Shown here: positions 10,039-18,977 of the stretch, in pieces | Numbering within the stretch: position 1 is the first letter of the stretch | Layout: every line of letters starts with the position of its first letter | Source: Bacteroidetes bacterium UBA6661 | GTDB lineage: Bacteria; Bacteroidota; Bacteroidia; AKYH767-A; OLB10 | Direction: 5' to 3' | Assembly (NCBI GenBank): GCA_002455375.1 | Contig: DKKR01000080.1 | Location: 2,161-43,669, forward strand | Length of the DNA: 41,509 bases | Notes under the pieces: generated by a model | What the model saw: only the letters and a program-made list of their open reading frames with translations | Databases searched by the model: none | Told to the model about the DNA's origin: nothing | Made by a program: the position numbers and the translations under genes

Positions 10039-11281
10039 AGTTGGAGCAATCATACTTCTTTTTTTAGTGTCATGCAGTGGGCTTCACCGCGTAAGCAACA
10101 ACGACCTGTCATGGATTTATAAAAACAGCAGATTGCAACAACCGAAATATCTTTTATACAACCATTCAAATGACAGCAGTACAATTTTTTTGAAACTGCC
10201 AGTTACAGCAATTAATTATAAGCAAGAAGATAAGAGTGATAAAAGCATTGAGCTAACATTGAAGATAATTGTTTTTCAAGCTTATGAAAGCAAAAAGTTA
10301 AACGATAGTATTTCTTATTCTTTTACCGTTCCCTACACTGATGATACTTCAGCATTTATTCTCAAATCATTTTACATAAAGAAACCAACGAACAGTTCAT
10401 TGGTTGCATTACGTTTACTAGGTGACATCAACAATCTTTTTCAGGAAAGTTATATTGAAACCGACAGCAGTTTGCAGGGGATTAATTCTTTTTTGTTTTA
10501 TAATGAATCAACTGACTATCCAAGTTTCAGTAACTTTATTTCAAACGGTAGTACAACAAAAATTCAAAATGCTAATTTCCAATTGCCATTGTGGGTAAGA
10601 TGTTTTTACAGAAATTATCCTATAGCAGAGCCACCATTCAGCAGTAAACCTCCATTAGTTTTTAAGTATGCATCAGACAGTTCGTTTCAGTTGGTGAGTG
10701 ATGCAGATAAGTTTTATAACCTGAACATAAACCGATATGGTATGTATCAGTTGCAATATGATACCTTGCTCAAATCAGGTGCTGCATTATTCAATTTCGG
10801 AGGTGAGTTTCCGGCAGTAACCACTATTGAACCCATGGTATCGGCTTTACGATACATTACCACACTCAATGAGTTTAACAAAATTCAACAAGAAGATGAT
10901 AAAAAAGAAGCTGTTGATCAATTCTGGATTGATGTTTCAGGAAGCAAGGAGAGAGCAAGGTTTCTGATAAAAATATTTTATTCAAGAATGCAAAATGCCA
11001 ATCGTTTTTTTACTTCATATCTCGAAGGATGGAAAACCGACAGGGGAATGATTTATTTAATTTTTGGTTCACCCAAAACTGTTTATCGTACCAGTGATAC
11101 AGAATATTGGGATTATGGTTTTTTTAAAGGATATGGAAGTTTAAATTTCTCATTCAGGAAAATGGCTAACCCATTCACAAATAATGATTATGTACTTGTC
11201 CGTTCAGCAGCTTATGAGCCTGTTTGGTATATGGCTGTTGACCACTGGCGACAAGGTAGAATAATACAGAACAATGAGTAA
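10031..11281 (+). CDS. GWxTD-domain lipoprotein
   Basis: About 416 residues. A hydrophobic leader ends in a lipobox (LVSC, Cys15 counting from the GTG start), so this should be an exported, lipid-anchored protein. The C-terminal part contains GWKTD at residues 333-337 followed by RGMIYLIFGSP, the signature of the GWxTD domain family common in Bacteroidota, whose biochemical function is not established. The GTG at 10031 is chosen because it directly precedes NKVGAIILLFLVSC and follows an AG-rich stretch; an upstream in-frame TTG at 10019 is the alternative. It overlaps rmuC by 8 bases and rlmB by 8 bases, implying translational coupling. Confidence 0.85.
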   Translation: MNKVGAIILLFLVSCSGLHRVSNNDLSWIYKNSRLQQPKYLLYNHSNDSSTIFLKLPVTAINYKQEDKSDKSIELTLKIIVFQAYESKKLNDSISYSFTVPYTDDTSAFILKSFYIKKPTNSSLVALRLLGDINNLFQESYIETDSSLQGINSFLFYNESTDYPSFSNFISNGSTTKIQNANFQLPLWVRCFYRNYPIAEPPFSSKPPLVFKYASDSSFQLVSDADKFYNLNINRYGMYQLQYDTLLKSGAALFNFGGEFPAVTTIEPMVSALRYITTLNEFNKIQQEDDKKEAVDQFWIDVSGSKERARFLIKIFYSRMQNANRFFTSYLEGWKTDRGMIYLIFGSPKTVYRTSDTEYWDYGFFKGYGSLNFSFRKMANPFTNNDYVLVRSAAYEPVWYMAVDHWRQGRIIQNNE

Positions 11282-12011
11282 TGAAGAATTAATATACGGC
11301 ACACGCGCTGTTATGGAAGCAGTGAATGCAGGAAAGGATATTGAAAAAATATTTATCCAAAAAGGTGTCAATAACAGCTTGGTAAATGAGCTAAGACAAT
11401 TGCTTGCCAAGAATAATATTCCGTTTCAGGTGGTGCCCGATTTTAAACTAAACAAGCTTACAAAAGGAAATCATCAGGGTGTTGTTTGTGTTTTGTCATC
11501 AATAACCTATCATAAAACAGAGGATATTATTCCAATGATTTTTGAGAGAGGCGAAGTGCCACTTTTTTTAATGATAGATCGTGTAACAGATGTACGTAAT
11601 GTTGGCGCTATGGCACGCACAGCAGCCTGTGCAGGTGTTCATGCGATTATAATTCCGGATCAAGGCTCAGCGCAACTGAATGCCGATGCTATTAAAACTT
11701 CTGCAGGTGCATTGCACAACATTCTTGTTTGCCGTGAAAATAATCTTAAACTTACCATTGAGTATCTGAAGGGCTCAGGAATTAAAATTGTAGCAGCAAC
11801 AGAAAAAGCAAGCCAGCCTTATTTTACATCAGATTTGAAAGTGCCTTGTTGCATCATCATGGGTAGTGAAGATAGCGGCATTTCGCCTGAATATCTGAAG
11901 CGTGCTGACGAAAAAGTATTGATACCTATGAATAATGTGGTTCAATCGTTAAATGTTTCTGTTGCAGCCGGCATCATCCTTTTTGAAGCATATAGACAGC
12001 GAAACAATTGA
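11274..12011 (+). CDS. rlmB: 23S rRNA 2'-O-methyltransferase, RlmB type (TrmH/SpoU family)
   Basis: A 245-residue SPOUT-class methyltransferase that, by family, 2'-O-methylates a guanosine in 23S rRNA (G2251 in E. coli). The N-terminal substrate-binding domain begins ELIYGTRAVMEA. The three SPOUT motifs are present: DRVTDVRNVGAMARTA (from residue 102), IIMGSEDSGIS, and the knot motif IPMNNVVQSLNVSVA. The last reads NNV where many family members have G-V, a mild variation. Its ATG lies inside the end of the GWxTD lipoprotein gene (8-base overlap). Third and last gene of the rmuC operon. Confidence 0.92.
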   Translation: MSNEELIYGTRAVMEAVNAGKDIEKIFIQKGVNNSLVNELRQLLAKNNIPFQVVPDFKLNKLTKGNHQGVVCVLSSITYHKTEDIIPMIFERGEVPLFLMIDRVTDVRNVGAMARTAACAGVHAIIIPDQGSAQLNADAIKTSAGALHNILVCRENNLKLTIEYLKGSGIKIVAATEKASQPYFTSDLKVPCCIIMGSEDSGISPEYLKRADEKVLIPMNNVVQSLNVSVAAGIILFEAYRQRNN

Positions 12012-12158
12012 AATACAGCTATCTTAATCTTTTAGTTTCATCAACAATTTTAACTTAAAAACTCCTTTAGTGATGTGCGGAAAACATATCCGTAAATTGT
12101 TTTATTTGCAACAATAGAAGATGGTGGAATAAATTAATTCCCGACACTAAATTTTTTT

Positions 12159-14528
12159 ATGGATTTTCAAGCAACAAATAAGAAGAATTATCCGTCTGAA
12201 ATTATTGAGATAAAACGGACAGGTAATGTATTTTTAATAGAAACTGCCAATTGTAGTTTAGAAGTACAGGTTTATTCATCAAGGATAATTCGTTTTCGTT
12301 ATGGCATAGATTATTTATCACGTGATTTTTCCTACGCCAAAGCACCAGATTTTAATTTCACTGATACACCTGTTGAACTGATTGAAGATGATAAGCAGTT
12401 AGTGATTAAAACTTCTGAAGTTGTTTGCCACATTGAACGTGACACCATGAGTATTTCACTCTTTACTATTGATGGGCGATTGATCAATTGTGACGATGGC
12501 GGATTTCATTGGGAGCCTAATCCCGGCTATGGGGGGCATTATGTTTATTGCACAAAACAAATTCAACAGCATGAGAATTTTTTCGGACTTGGTGACAAAG
12601 CAACTTCTCAGAATTTAAGAGGGAAAAGATTTTTAAACTGGGGTACTGACACCTATGGATTCGCCAAAGAGCAAGATCCATTGTACAGAAACATTCCTTT
12701 TTATTTCGGATTACATCACAACATTTCATACGGCATATTTTTCGATAACAGCTTTCAGACATTTTTTGATTTCGGAAAAGAAAGTAACACACATGCTAGT
12801 TTCTGGGCAGAAGGTGGTCAGATGTGTTATTACTTTATTTATGCACCTACTTTGATGCAGGTTGCAGAAGAGTATTGTAAAATCACAGGACTTCCTGAAT
12901 TACCTCCAAAATGGACTTTAGGATATCATCAAAGCAAGTGGAGTTATTATCCTGAAACTGTAGTTAAAGAACTGGCCGGGAATTTCCGCAGTAAGGCCAT
13001 CCCCTGCGATGTCATCCATCTGGATATTGACTACATGAAAGGTTTCAGATGTTTTACCTGGGACCTTGAACGTTTTCCGGATCCAAAAAGGATGATTGCA
13101 GAATTGCGTGAACAAGGTTTTAAGATTATTGTAATCATTGATCCTGGGATTAAAAAAGATAAAGACTATTGGGTGTTTCAACAGGCACTTGAAAGAGATT
13201 ATTTCTGTCGCAGACAGGACGGTGATTATATGGAAGGTAAAGTATGGCCCGGTGATTGTTATTTTCCCGATTTCACGCACCCCGATGTAAGAAAGTGGTG
13301 GAGTGGTTTGTATAAAGAACTCTTGGAGCAGGGTGTTAGTGGTGTTTGGAATGACATGAATGAACCTGCAGTTTTTGAAATTGCAACATTTCCTGATGAT
13401 GTACGACACAATTATGATGGACTGAATGTAAGCCATCGCATGGGACATAATGTTTATGGTATGCAAATGGCACGCGCCACCTATGAAGGACTTAAACAAT
13501 TTACTCCCGAAAAAAGACCTTTTGTTTTAACGCGTTCAGGATTTTCAGGTGTGCAGCGCTATGCTGCTGTGTGGACGGGTGACAATGTTGCATCGTGGGA
13601 GCATATATGGGTTGCCAACATGCAATGTCAACGACTGAGTATTTCCGGAATTTCTTTTTGTGGAACAGACATTGGTGGATTTATTGGTGAGCCTGATGGC
13701 GAATTGTTTGTTCGCTATATTCAAATGGCAATTTTCCATCCATTTTTCAGAGGCCATTCAAGCAGCGATCAGGGTGATAAAGAGCCTTGGGCATTTGGTG
13801 CAGCTTACGAGGCACTTATCAGAAAATCAATTGAACTCCGATATCAGTTAATCCCTTACATATACACCACATTCTGGCAGTATGTAAACAAGGGAACACC
13901 CATGATAAGACCATTAGCTTTCCTTGCACAAGACGATGTTGAAACACACATGCGCATGGACGAGTTTGGTTTTGGAGATCAGATGCTTATTTGCCCAATC
14001 AATGTAAGTGCATCAAGTGGCAGGGCTGTATATCTGCCCAAAGGAAACTGGTATTACTATTGGAATGACAAACAATTCAAAGGGGGACATGAATATCATG
14101 TTGAAGCACCACTTGACCGCTTTCCTCTCTTTGTAAAAGAAGGTGCCGTTATTCCGCATCAGCCTGTAATGCAAAATCTGGATGATAGCCCTGCACGGCA
14201 GATTACTTTACATGTTTACTATTCATCAAACAGAAATATCAGCTATTTCTATGAGGATGACGGAGAAAATTATTCATACAGGCAAGGAAATTTCTCAGTA
14301 AAAAAATTTACTGTATTTGGCAACAGAAGACAAATGAGAATAATTTGTGAGAAGTTTGGATCCTATAAACAGCAATATACAGAGTGTAGGATGGTTATTC
14401 ATGGCTTGCCATTCAGACCAAATCATTTCAGGATAAATGATATGGAAGTTGTTTTGCCAAAGCGTCTGCGTGATAAAACTGTAACTATTAGCGTGCCGGC
14501 AGATTTCAATCGTATACAGATAACATAA
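12159..14528 (+). CDS. Glycoside hydrolase family 31 alpha-glucosidase
   Basis: A 789-residue retaining alpha-glycosidase. The nucleophile sits in WNDMNEP (D399) and the acid/base in WTGDN (D475), both intact. Other GH31 landmarks are the N-terminal beta-sandwich with FFGLGDKA, the substrate-pocket segment HLDIDYM, and RPFVLTRSGFSG. The C-terminal part (from about residue 610) is the usual beta-sandwich region. There is no signal peptide, so it probably acts in the cytoplasm on imported malto- or isomalto-oligosaccharides; exact linkage cannot be read from the sequence. No SusC/SusD or transporter genes are adjacent, so this is not a polysaccharide utilisation locus. A 147-base gap precedes it and IMPase follows after 17 bases. 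Confidence 0.93.
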   Translation: MDFQATNKKNYPSEIIEIKRTGNVFLIETANCSLEVQVYSSRIIRFRYGIDYLSRDFSYAKAPDFNFTDTPVELIEDDKQLVIKTSEVVCHIERDTMSISLFTIDGRLINCDDGGFHWEPNPGYGGHYVYCTKQIQQHENFFGLGDKATSQNLRGKRFLNWGTDTYGFAKEQDPLYRNIPFYFGLHHNISYGIFFDNSFQTFFDFGKESNTHASFWAEGGQMCYYFIYAPTLMQVAEEYCKITGLPELPPKWTLGYHQSKWSYYPETVVKELAGNFRSKAIPCDVIHLDIDYMKGFRCFTWDLERFPDPKRMIAELREQGFKIIVIIDPGIKKDKDYWVFQQALERDYFCRRQDGDYMEGKVWPGDCYFPDFTHPDVRKWWSGLYKELLEQGVSGVWNDMNEPAVFEIATFPDDVRHNYDGLNVSHRMGHNVYGMQMARATYEGLKQFTPEKRPFVLTRSGFSGVQRYAAVWTGDNVASWEHIWVANMQCQRLSISGISFCGTDIGGFIGEPDGELFVRYIQMAIFHPFFRGHSSSDQGDKEPWAFGAAYEALIRKSIELRYQLIPYIYTTFWQYVNKGTPMIRPLAFLAQDDVETHMRMDEFGFGDQMLICPINVSASSGRAVYLPKGNWYYYWNDKQFKGGHEYHVEAPLDRFPLFVKEGAVIPHQPVMQNLDDSPARQITLHVYYSSNRNISYFYEDDGENYSYRQGNFSVKKFTVFGNRRQMRIICEKFGSYKQQYTECRMVIHGLPFRPNHFRINDMEVVLPKRLRDKTVTISVPADFNRIQIT

Positions 14529-14545
14529 TTTTTGCTTAATTGTCA

Positions 14546-15352
14546 ATGAGAGATTTAGAACAGATAACCATAAAAACCTGTGAGGCTGTTGCAAAAGCAG
14601 CACAGTTTATTCAGCAGGAAAGTAAACGTTTCGACAAGTCTGTTGTGGAATATAAGGGATTACATGATTTGGTGAGCTATGTAGATAAAACAGCAGAGGA
14701 AATTTTAGTTAATGAGTTTAGAAATATTTTGCCTTCAGCAGGATTTATCACTGAAGAGTTAACAGTATCTAAGAGTAATAATGAACTGCAATGGATAATT
14801 GATCCGCTTGATGGAACAACCAATTTTATTCACGGATTACCATGTTATTGCGTCAGTATTGGATTGATGGAAAACAATCAATTGCAACTAGGTATTGTAC
14901 ATGAGATAAATTTTAATGAAACTTTTTATTGCTGGAAGAATGGCGGTGCATGGCTTAATGGAAAACGAATTTCAGTATCATCTACAAATAAATTGCAACA
15001 TGCATTGTTGGCAACAGGGTTTCCATACACCAATTATAGCAGAATGGAAGAGTATATGAAGGTGTTTGATTTTTGTATGCGAAATACAAGAGGACTAAGA
15101 AGACTTGGTTCTGCTGCTGCCGATCTGGCTTATACTGCATGTGGCCGTTTAGATGGATTTTTTGAATATGGACTCAATGCATGGGATGTTGCAGGAGGTG
15201 CTCTCTTAGTTGAAGAAGCAGGAGGTGTAGTTGCAGATTTTTCCGGAGAAAGAGATTTTATTTTTGGACAGGAAATAGTAGCTTGTAATAAGGCTGTTTT
15301 TGATGAGTTTATGGAAGTGATTTACGCTTCATTCAAGAGTAAAAATGATTAA
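14546..15352 (+). CDS. Inositol monophosphatase family protein (SuhB-like)
   Basis: A 268-residue Mg-dependent sugar-phosphate phosphatase. The metal site is complete: E70 in ITEELT, D86 and D89 in DPLDGTTNF, and D214 in WDVAGG. The family hydrolyses inositol-1-phosphate or related monophosphates; the true substrate here is uncertain. The start is placed at the ATG at 14546 rather than an in-frame TTG at 14540. It follows the GH31 gene by 17 bases and overlaps the aminotransferase by 8 bases (ATGATTAA), so the last two genes are translationally coupled. Confidence 0.9.
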   Translation: MRDLEQITIKTCEAVAKAAQFIQQESKRFDKSVVEYKGLHDLVSYVDKTAEEILVNEFRNILPSAGFITEELTVSKSNNELQWIIDPLDGTTNFIHGLPCYCVSIGLMENNQLQLGIVHEINFNETFYCWKNGGAWLNGKRISVSSTNKLQHALLATGFPYTNYSRMEEYMKVFDFCMRNTRGLRRLGSAAADLAYTACGRLDGFFEYGLNAWDVAGGALLVEEAGGVVADFSGERDFIFGQEIVACNKAVFDEFMEVIYASFKSKND

Positions 15353-16523
15353 TCACCGACAACTTTTTTTACAACACGTTGCTCAAACAAGTCAGTCGCC
15401 ACTTGCACTGCATATTGTGCGTGCCGATGGTTGTTTTTTGTATGATGATAAAGGAAAAGAATACATTGATTTGATTGCAGGTATTTCTGTTTGTAATCTG
15501 GGCCATAACAATTTTGCCATCAATGAGGCTATCAGAAAACAGATAGAACACTATAGTCATATTATGGTGTATGGAGAATTGATTGAAAGCCCACAGACCT
15601 TGTTTGCAAGTTTGCTTGCAGCACATCTGCCACCTAATTTAAATTGTACCTACTTCGTAAATTCCGGAACCGAAGCTATAGAGGGTGCAATGAAATTAGC
15701 CAAAAGAACAACAGCAAGAAATGAAATTGTTGCGCTGACTAATGCTTATCATGGTAGCACACAAGGCTCACTGAGTCTAATGAGTAATGAATATTTTTCA
15801 TCAGCCTTCAGACCATTAATTCCTGGCATAAAATTTATTGATCCATCAGCACCTGACTTTGCTGTGTTGAATGAAAACACTGCATGTATCATCTTGGAAT
15901 TGGTTAAAGCCGAAGAAGGTTGTAAGCCACTGACTCAAGACTTTGTAAATCATATTGTGCGAATTTGCAGAGAGAAAAATATAATTTTAGTCGTTGATGA
16001 ATGTCAGACCGGATTAGGCAGAACAGGAAAGCGGTTTGCCTTTGAGCATTATGATATCGTTCCGGATATTTTGGTTTTAGGAAAAGCATTAGGCGGTGGC
16101 ATGCCTTTAGGTGCATTCATCACATCAAAGGCAACAATGGATAATTTAACACACAATCCTGTATTGGGACACATAACCACATTTGGTGGTCACCCGGTTT
16201 GTTGTGCAGCAGGAATGGCAGCATTCAGTCAATTGACTGAACAAAAACTTTACGACAGTGTAGAAGAAAAAGAAATACTCTTTCGAGAATTATTAAAGCA
16301 TCCTAAAATTAAATCTGTTGCCGGAAAAGGGTTATTGCTTTCAATAGAACTTGAATCTGAAAAAGTTTGTTTGAATACCATCAGAAAATGTATTGAAAAA
16401 GGTTTGTTTACCGACTGGTTTTTGTTTGCGCCAAATTGTTTGAGAGTAGCACCTCCGTTGACAATAAGTCATCAACTCATTGAACGTTCATGTGAAATAT
16501 TGCTGAACGCTCTTAACGATTAA
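15345..16523 (+). CDS. Class III pyridoxal-phosphate aminotransferase (acetylornithine/ornithine/GABA-type)
   Basis: A 392-residue fold-type I PLP enzyme. The PLP lysine is K247 in LGKALGGGMPLGA and the pyridine-nitrogen aspartate is D218 in VVDECQTGLGRTG; NSGTEAIEGAMKLAK binds the phosphate and AYHGSTQG stacks on the ring. It could be an omega-amino-acid transaminase in arginine or lysine metabolism, but no arg genes are nearby, so the substrate is left open. It starts inside the phosphatase gene (8-base overlap). Many Bacteroidota genomes carry an unassigned aspartate aminotransferase family member of this kind. Confidence 0.88.
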   Translation: MINHRQLFLQHVAQTSQSPLALHIVRADGCFLYDDKGKEYIDLIAGISVCNLGHNNFAINEAIRKQIEHYSHIMVYGELIESPQTLFASLLAAHLPPNLNCTYFVNSGTEAIEGAMKLAKRTTARNEIVALTNAYHGSTQGSLSLMSNEYFSSAFRPLIPGIKFIDPSAPDFAVLNENTACIILELVKAEEGCKPLTQDFVNHIVRICREKNIILVVDECQTGLGRTGKRFAFEHYDIVPDILVLGKALGGGMPLGAFITSKATMDNLTHNPVLGHITTFGGHPVCCAAGMAAFSQLTEQKLYDSVEEKEILFRELLKHPKIKSVAGKGLLLSIELESEKVCLNTIRKCIEKGLFTDWFLFAPNCLRVAPPLTISHQLIERSCEILLNALND

Positions 16524-16546
16524 TCGGTTCCTTCATATTTCGGCAG

Positions 16547-16554
16547 TATTTTTG
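16547..16554 (+). promoter_or_regulatory. Putative -7 element of the two-component operon
   Basis: TATTTTTG matches TAnnTTTG exactly. A transcript would start near 16561, within the palindrome at 16556-16571, and run about 45 bases to the ATG at 16606. No clear TTTG -33 box is seen. Confidence 0.4.
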
Positions 16555-16555
16555 T

Positions 16556-16571
16556 CTTCATGTACATGAAG
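16556..16571. promoter_or_regulatory. Perfect 16-bp palindrome at the predicted transcription start of the response regulator gene
   Basis: CTTCATGTACATGAAG is its own reverse complement and lies 2 bases after the -7 box. It could be a dimer operator, for example for autoregulation. It is followed by a T-rich run (16572-16583), so a weak intrinsic terminator for the aminotransferase gene is the alternative; the low GC of the stem argues against that. Confidence 0.5.
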
Positions 16572-16605
16572 TTTTTTATTTTTAACCTTTCAAAACACAG
16601 AAATT

Positions 16606-17283
16606 ATGAATGTATTAATTGTTGAAGACGAACGTAGTTTGTCTCATGAAATGGAAATTTACCTTACAAAACAAGGTCTGCATTGCGATGTAGCATTTAC
16701 AGGTGCCAAGGCATTAGAAATGATGTGGGTAAACTCCTACGATTTTGTTTTATTGGATATTGGTTTACCCGATACCAATGGCTTTGAAATTTTGAAAGAA
16801 GCCAAGAAGAACGCTATAGACAGTGCATTCATTGTACTGACAGCACGAAGTGAAACAGATGATAAAATTCTGGGTCTGGATTTAGGTGCTGATGACTACT
16901 TAGCTAAACCATTCTCACTGCCTGAGTTACATGCGCGCATGCAGGCTATTTTAAGAAGAAAACATGGGCTTAAAGTACAAATAATTGACATTAATGGTTT
17001 CATGATGGACTATCAGAACCGCACACTGACATACGAAGAAACGCCTGTTGTATTGACCAAGAAAGAATTTGACTTATTGCATTATCTGGCATTACATAAG
17101 GGACGTGTTTTATCACGATCTCAATTAACAGAACACATCTGGGGCGATGTTATGGATGATGACTACGATTCAAACTATATTGATGTTCACGTTAAAAACC
17201 TCCGTAAAAAATTAGCTGCTCATGCACCTATTGAGTGGTTTGAAACAGTTCGTGGTATTGGCTATAGGTTAAATGCCCAATGA
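16606..17283 (+). CDS. OmpR/PhoB-family DNA-binding response regulator
   Basis: A 225-residue two-component output protein. The receiver domain (about 1-120) has the acidic pair E7 and D8, phosphoacceptor D51, T79 and K101, all in canonical positions. The C-terminal winged-helix domain (about 125-225) includes LTKKEFDLLHYLALHKGRVL, the DNA-recognition segment DVHVKNLRKKL and the ending VRGIGYRL. The kinase gene follows after 22 bases, so the two form a cognate pair. Target genes are unknown; the palindrome at its own transcription start is a candidate binding site, although OmpR-type regulators more often use direct repeats. Confidence 0.95.
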   Translation: MNVLIVEDERSLSHEMEIYLTKQGLHCDVAFTGAKALEMMWVNSYDFVLLDIGLPDTNGFEILKEAKKNAIDSAFIVLTARSETDDKILGLDLGADDYLAKPFSLPELHARMQAILRRKHGLKVQIIDINGFMMDYQNRTLTYEETPVVLTKKEFDLLHYLALHKGRVLSRSQLTEHIWGDVMDDDYDSNYIDVHVKNLRKKLAAHAPIEWFETVRGIGYRLNAQ

Positions 17284-17305
17284 TAAATACTAACTTTGGC
17301 TGGAG

Positions 17306-18637
17306 ATGAAACTCCAGTTAAAACTTGCTATCTATAATGCCCTGAGTAAAGCACTTGTGGTGCTGGCATTCGGGGCATTAATGCCTTTTATTGTTGAGAA
17401 GGTTGTTTATAATCACATTGACCAGAGGTTAAAAGCGCGTACATCAAAAGTATTGCGCATAATTGAAAAAGGTGGGCTGAATGACATTGCCAGAGAATCG
17501 GACTGTACTTTTGAAAGTTACAATATTCTTAAAGAAGAGTTTATCCTCATAGAGCCACTGTCGGGAATGAAAGATGTAAAGCCCACAGTAATTACCAATG
17601 AAGAATGGGAAATTGATGGCGAAAAGTTAAATCATCGCATAATCCGTCAGTCATTTATTTACGACAATCAGATTTATAGTTTGCAGATAGGAGAGGGAAT
17701 AGATTCTTTAAACAAGCTAAAAAATACTATTGGCAGAGTAGCTTTGTGGGCAACTATTTTAACAATTATAGCCTCCATTTTTGTAGATGTTGGTTATGCC
17801 CGACTGTTGCTGCGCCCATTGAATGAAATTGTGGAGCGAAAGTTAAAAGGAACAAAAGACCCTGTACATTTCAATGATGTGCCGGTTCAAACTACTACGC
17901 TTGAATTTCAGCAGTTAGACATCAGTTTAACAGAGCTGATGCAGCGTATAAAGAGTGCTTTCCTCACCGAAAAGGAATTTATTTCGAATGTTTCGCATGA
18001 GTTGCAGACACCTATTTCTATTCTCAAATCACGGTTTGAGAATATGCTTATGGATGAAAAGATTGATGATGATGTAGCTGATAAGCTGGATGATTCAATA
18101 AGAAAGTTGAACAGAATGAGTAAAATCATCAAGTCATTACTGATGATTTCAAAAATTGATAATGAACAGTTTTTGAAAAATGAAACCGTAAATATTAAAG
18201 CACTGCTTCAGGAAATTGTTGAAGATTTTCAGGAACATTTAAGCACTAAGAACATCAGGCTCTACATGCAGCATCTTGATGATTTTGAATTTCCGAATGC
18301 CAACAGAACTTTACTTTTTACACTCTTTAGTAACATTATCACTAATGCTATAAAGTATAATGTGGAGAATGGGCAGATAGATATAAGTGCTTCTAAACAA
18401 AATGATGTTTTTGTGGTTGAAATCAGAGATACCGGTGTTGGTATTGTAAAAGAAAATCTCTCACATATTTTCGACCGATTTAAGAAATTTAATAAATCAA
18501 CAGAACCAAGTTTCGGTTTAGGATTGGCTATTGTTAAAACCATTTCTGATTTTCATCGTTTAACATTGAGCGTAAGTTCGGAAGCCAACAAAGGCACAAC
18601 TTTCAGAGTAGAATTTCCGGTATCTTCATTCACATAA
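17306..18637 (+). CDS. Two-component sensor histidine kinase
   Basis: A 443-residue inner-membrane kinase. Two membrane segments (about 11-31 and 143-163) enclose a periplasmic sensor of about 110 residues that resembles nothing I recognise. A degenerate HAMP-like linker follows (LLRPLNEIVERK). The dimerisation/phosphorylation domain has H231 in SNVSHELQTPI. The ATPase domain carries the N box (IITNAIKYN), the G1 box (DTGVGI), an F box (IFDRFKKF) and the G2 box (GLGLAI), so all catalytic boxes are present. It is cotranscribed with the upstream OmpR-type regulator. The stimulus is unknown. Confidence 0.94.
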   Translation: MKLQLKLAIYNALSKALVVLAFGALMPFIVEKVVYNHIDQRLKARTSKVLRIIEKGGLNDIARESDCTFESYNILKEEFILIEPLSGMKDVKPTVITNEEWEIDGEKLNHRIIRQSFIYDNQIYSLQIGEGIDSLNKLKNTIGRVALWATILTIIASIFVDVGYARLLLRPLNEIVERKLKGTKDPVHFNDVPVQTTTLEFQQLDISLTELMQRIKSAFLTEKEFISNVSHELQTPISILKSRFENMLMDEKIDDDVADKLDDSIRKLNRMSKIIKSLLMISKIDNEQFLKNETVNIKALLQEIVEDFQEHLSTKNIRLYMQHLDDFEFPNANRTLLFTLFSNIITNAIKYNVENGQIDISASKQNDVFVVEIRDTGVGIVKENLSHIFDRFKKFNKSTEPSFGLGLAIVKTISDFHRLTLSVSSEANKGTTFRVEFPVSSFT

Positions 18638-18655
18638 ATTTCACCGGTAATGTCG

Positions 18656-18663
18656 TAAATTTG
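18656..18663 (+). promoter_or_regulatory. Putative -7 element of the small secreted protein gene
   Basis: TAAATTTG is an exact TAnnTTTG match, 20 bases upstream of the ATG at 18684 and just after the histidine kinase stop. It suggests that the small gene can be transcribed on its own. No -33 TTTG is seen. Confidence 0.4.
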
Positions 18664-18683
18664 CTTCCATTACAACAAAAGAA

Positions 18684-18977
18684 ATGAATATTTACAATCT
18701 GGTTTTATTTTCATCCTGTTTATTTTTGACTCAGAGCACATTTGGTCAAGATCAGGCTCGCCCAATAAAAACCGGTGGACGTCCTACAGAGGTTAGAGAG
18801 ATTAACAATACTCCTGTAATCATGATTCATAAGTCGAATGATGCGCATGATAAAGGTAATTCAAACATGCAACAAAGAAAAAGTCCACGTTGTATTAAAA
18901 AAGTAGGTGCATGCACCGAAGGTGGCGACAGAAAGAAAGAGCTGAAAGAGCCTGTTAGAATTAACGAGAATCAGTAA
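18684..18977 (+). CDS. Small secreted protein of unknown function
   Basis: 97 residues, not recognised. The N-terminus is a clear signal peptide (about residues 1-22, ending in TFGQ), so the mature product is about 75 residues, highly polar, with many Lys and Arg residues and two Cys in the segment CIKKVGAC that could form a disulfide. No membrane segment and no T9SS domain are visible. It sits 46 bases behind the histidine kinase gene and has its own possible -7 box, so a link to that two-component system is possible but only suggested by position. Its stop overlaps the convergent CoA-binding protein gene by 7 bases. Signal-peptide structure and a full open frame make it a plausible real gene. 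Confidence 0.65.
   Translation: MNIYNLVLFSSCLFLTQSTFGQDQARPIKTGGRPTEVREINNTPVIMIHKSNDAHDKGNSNMQQRKSPRCIKKVGACTEGGDRKKELKEPVRINENQ

Noticed and set aside
12090..12120. Short inverted repeat (ATTGTT ... AACAAT) before the GH31 gene
   Set aside because: Only six base pairs with an 8-base loop in AT-rich sequence; expected by chance.
12918..13499. Long antisense open frame inside the GH31 gene
   Set aside because: It lies fully opposite a gene with intact catalytic motifs and has no protein-like features of its own.
18262..18543. Antisense open frame in the histidine kinase gene
   Set aside because: Shadow of the ATPase domain coding sequence; no start signal or recognisable domain.
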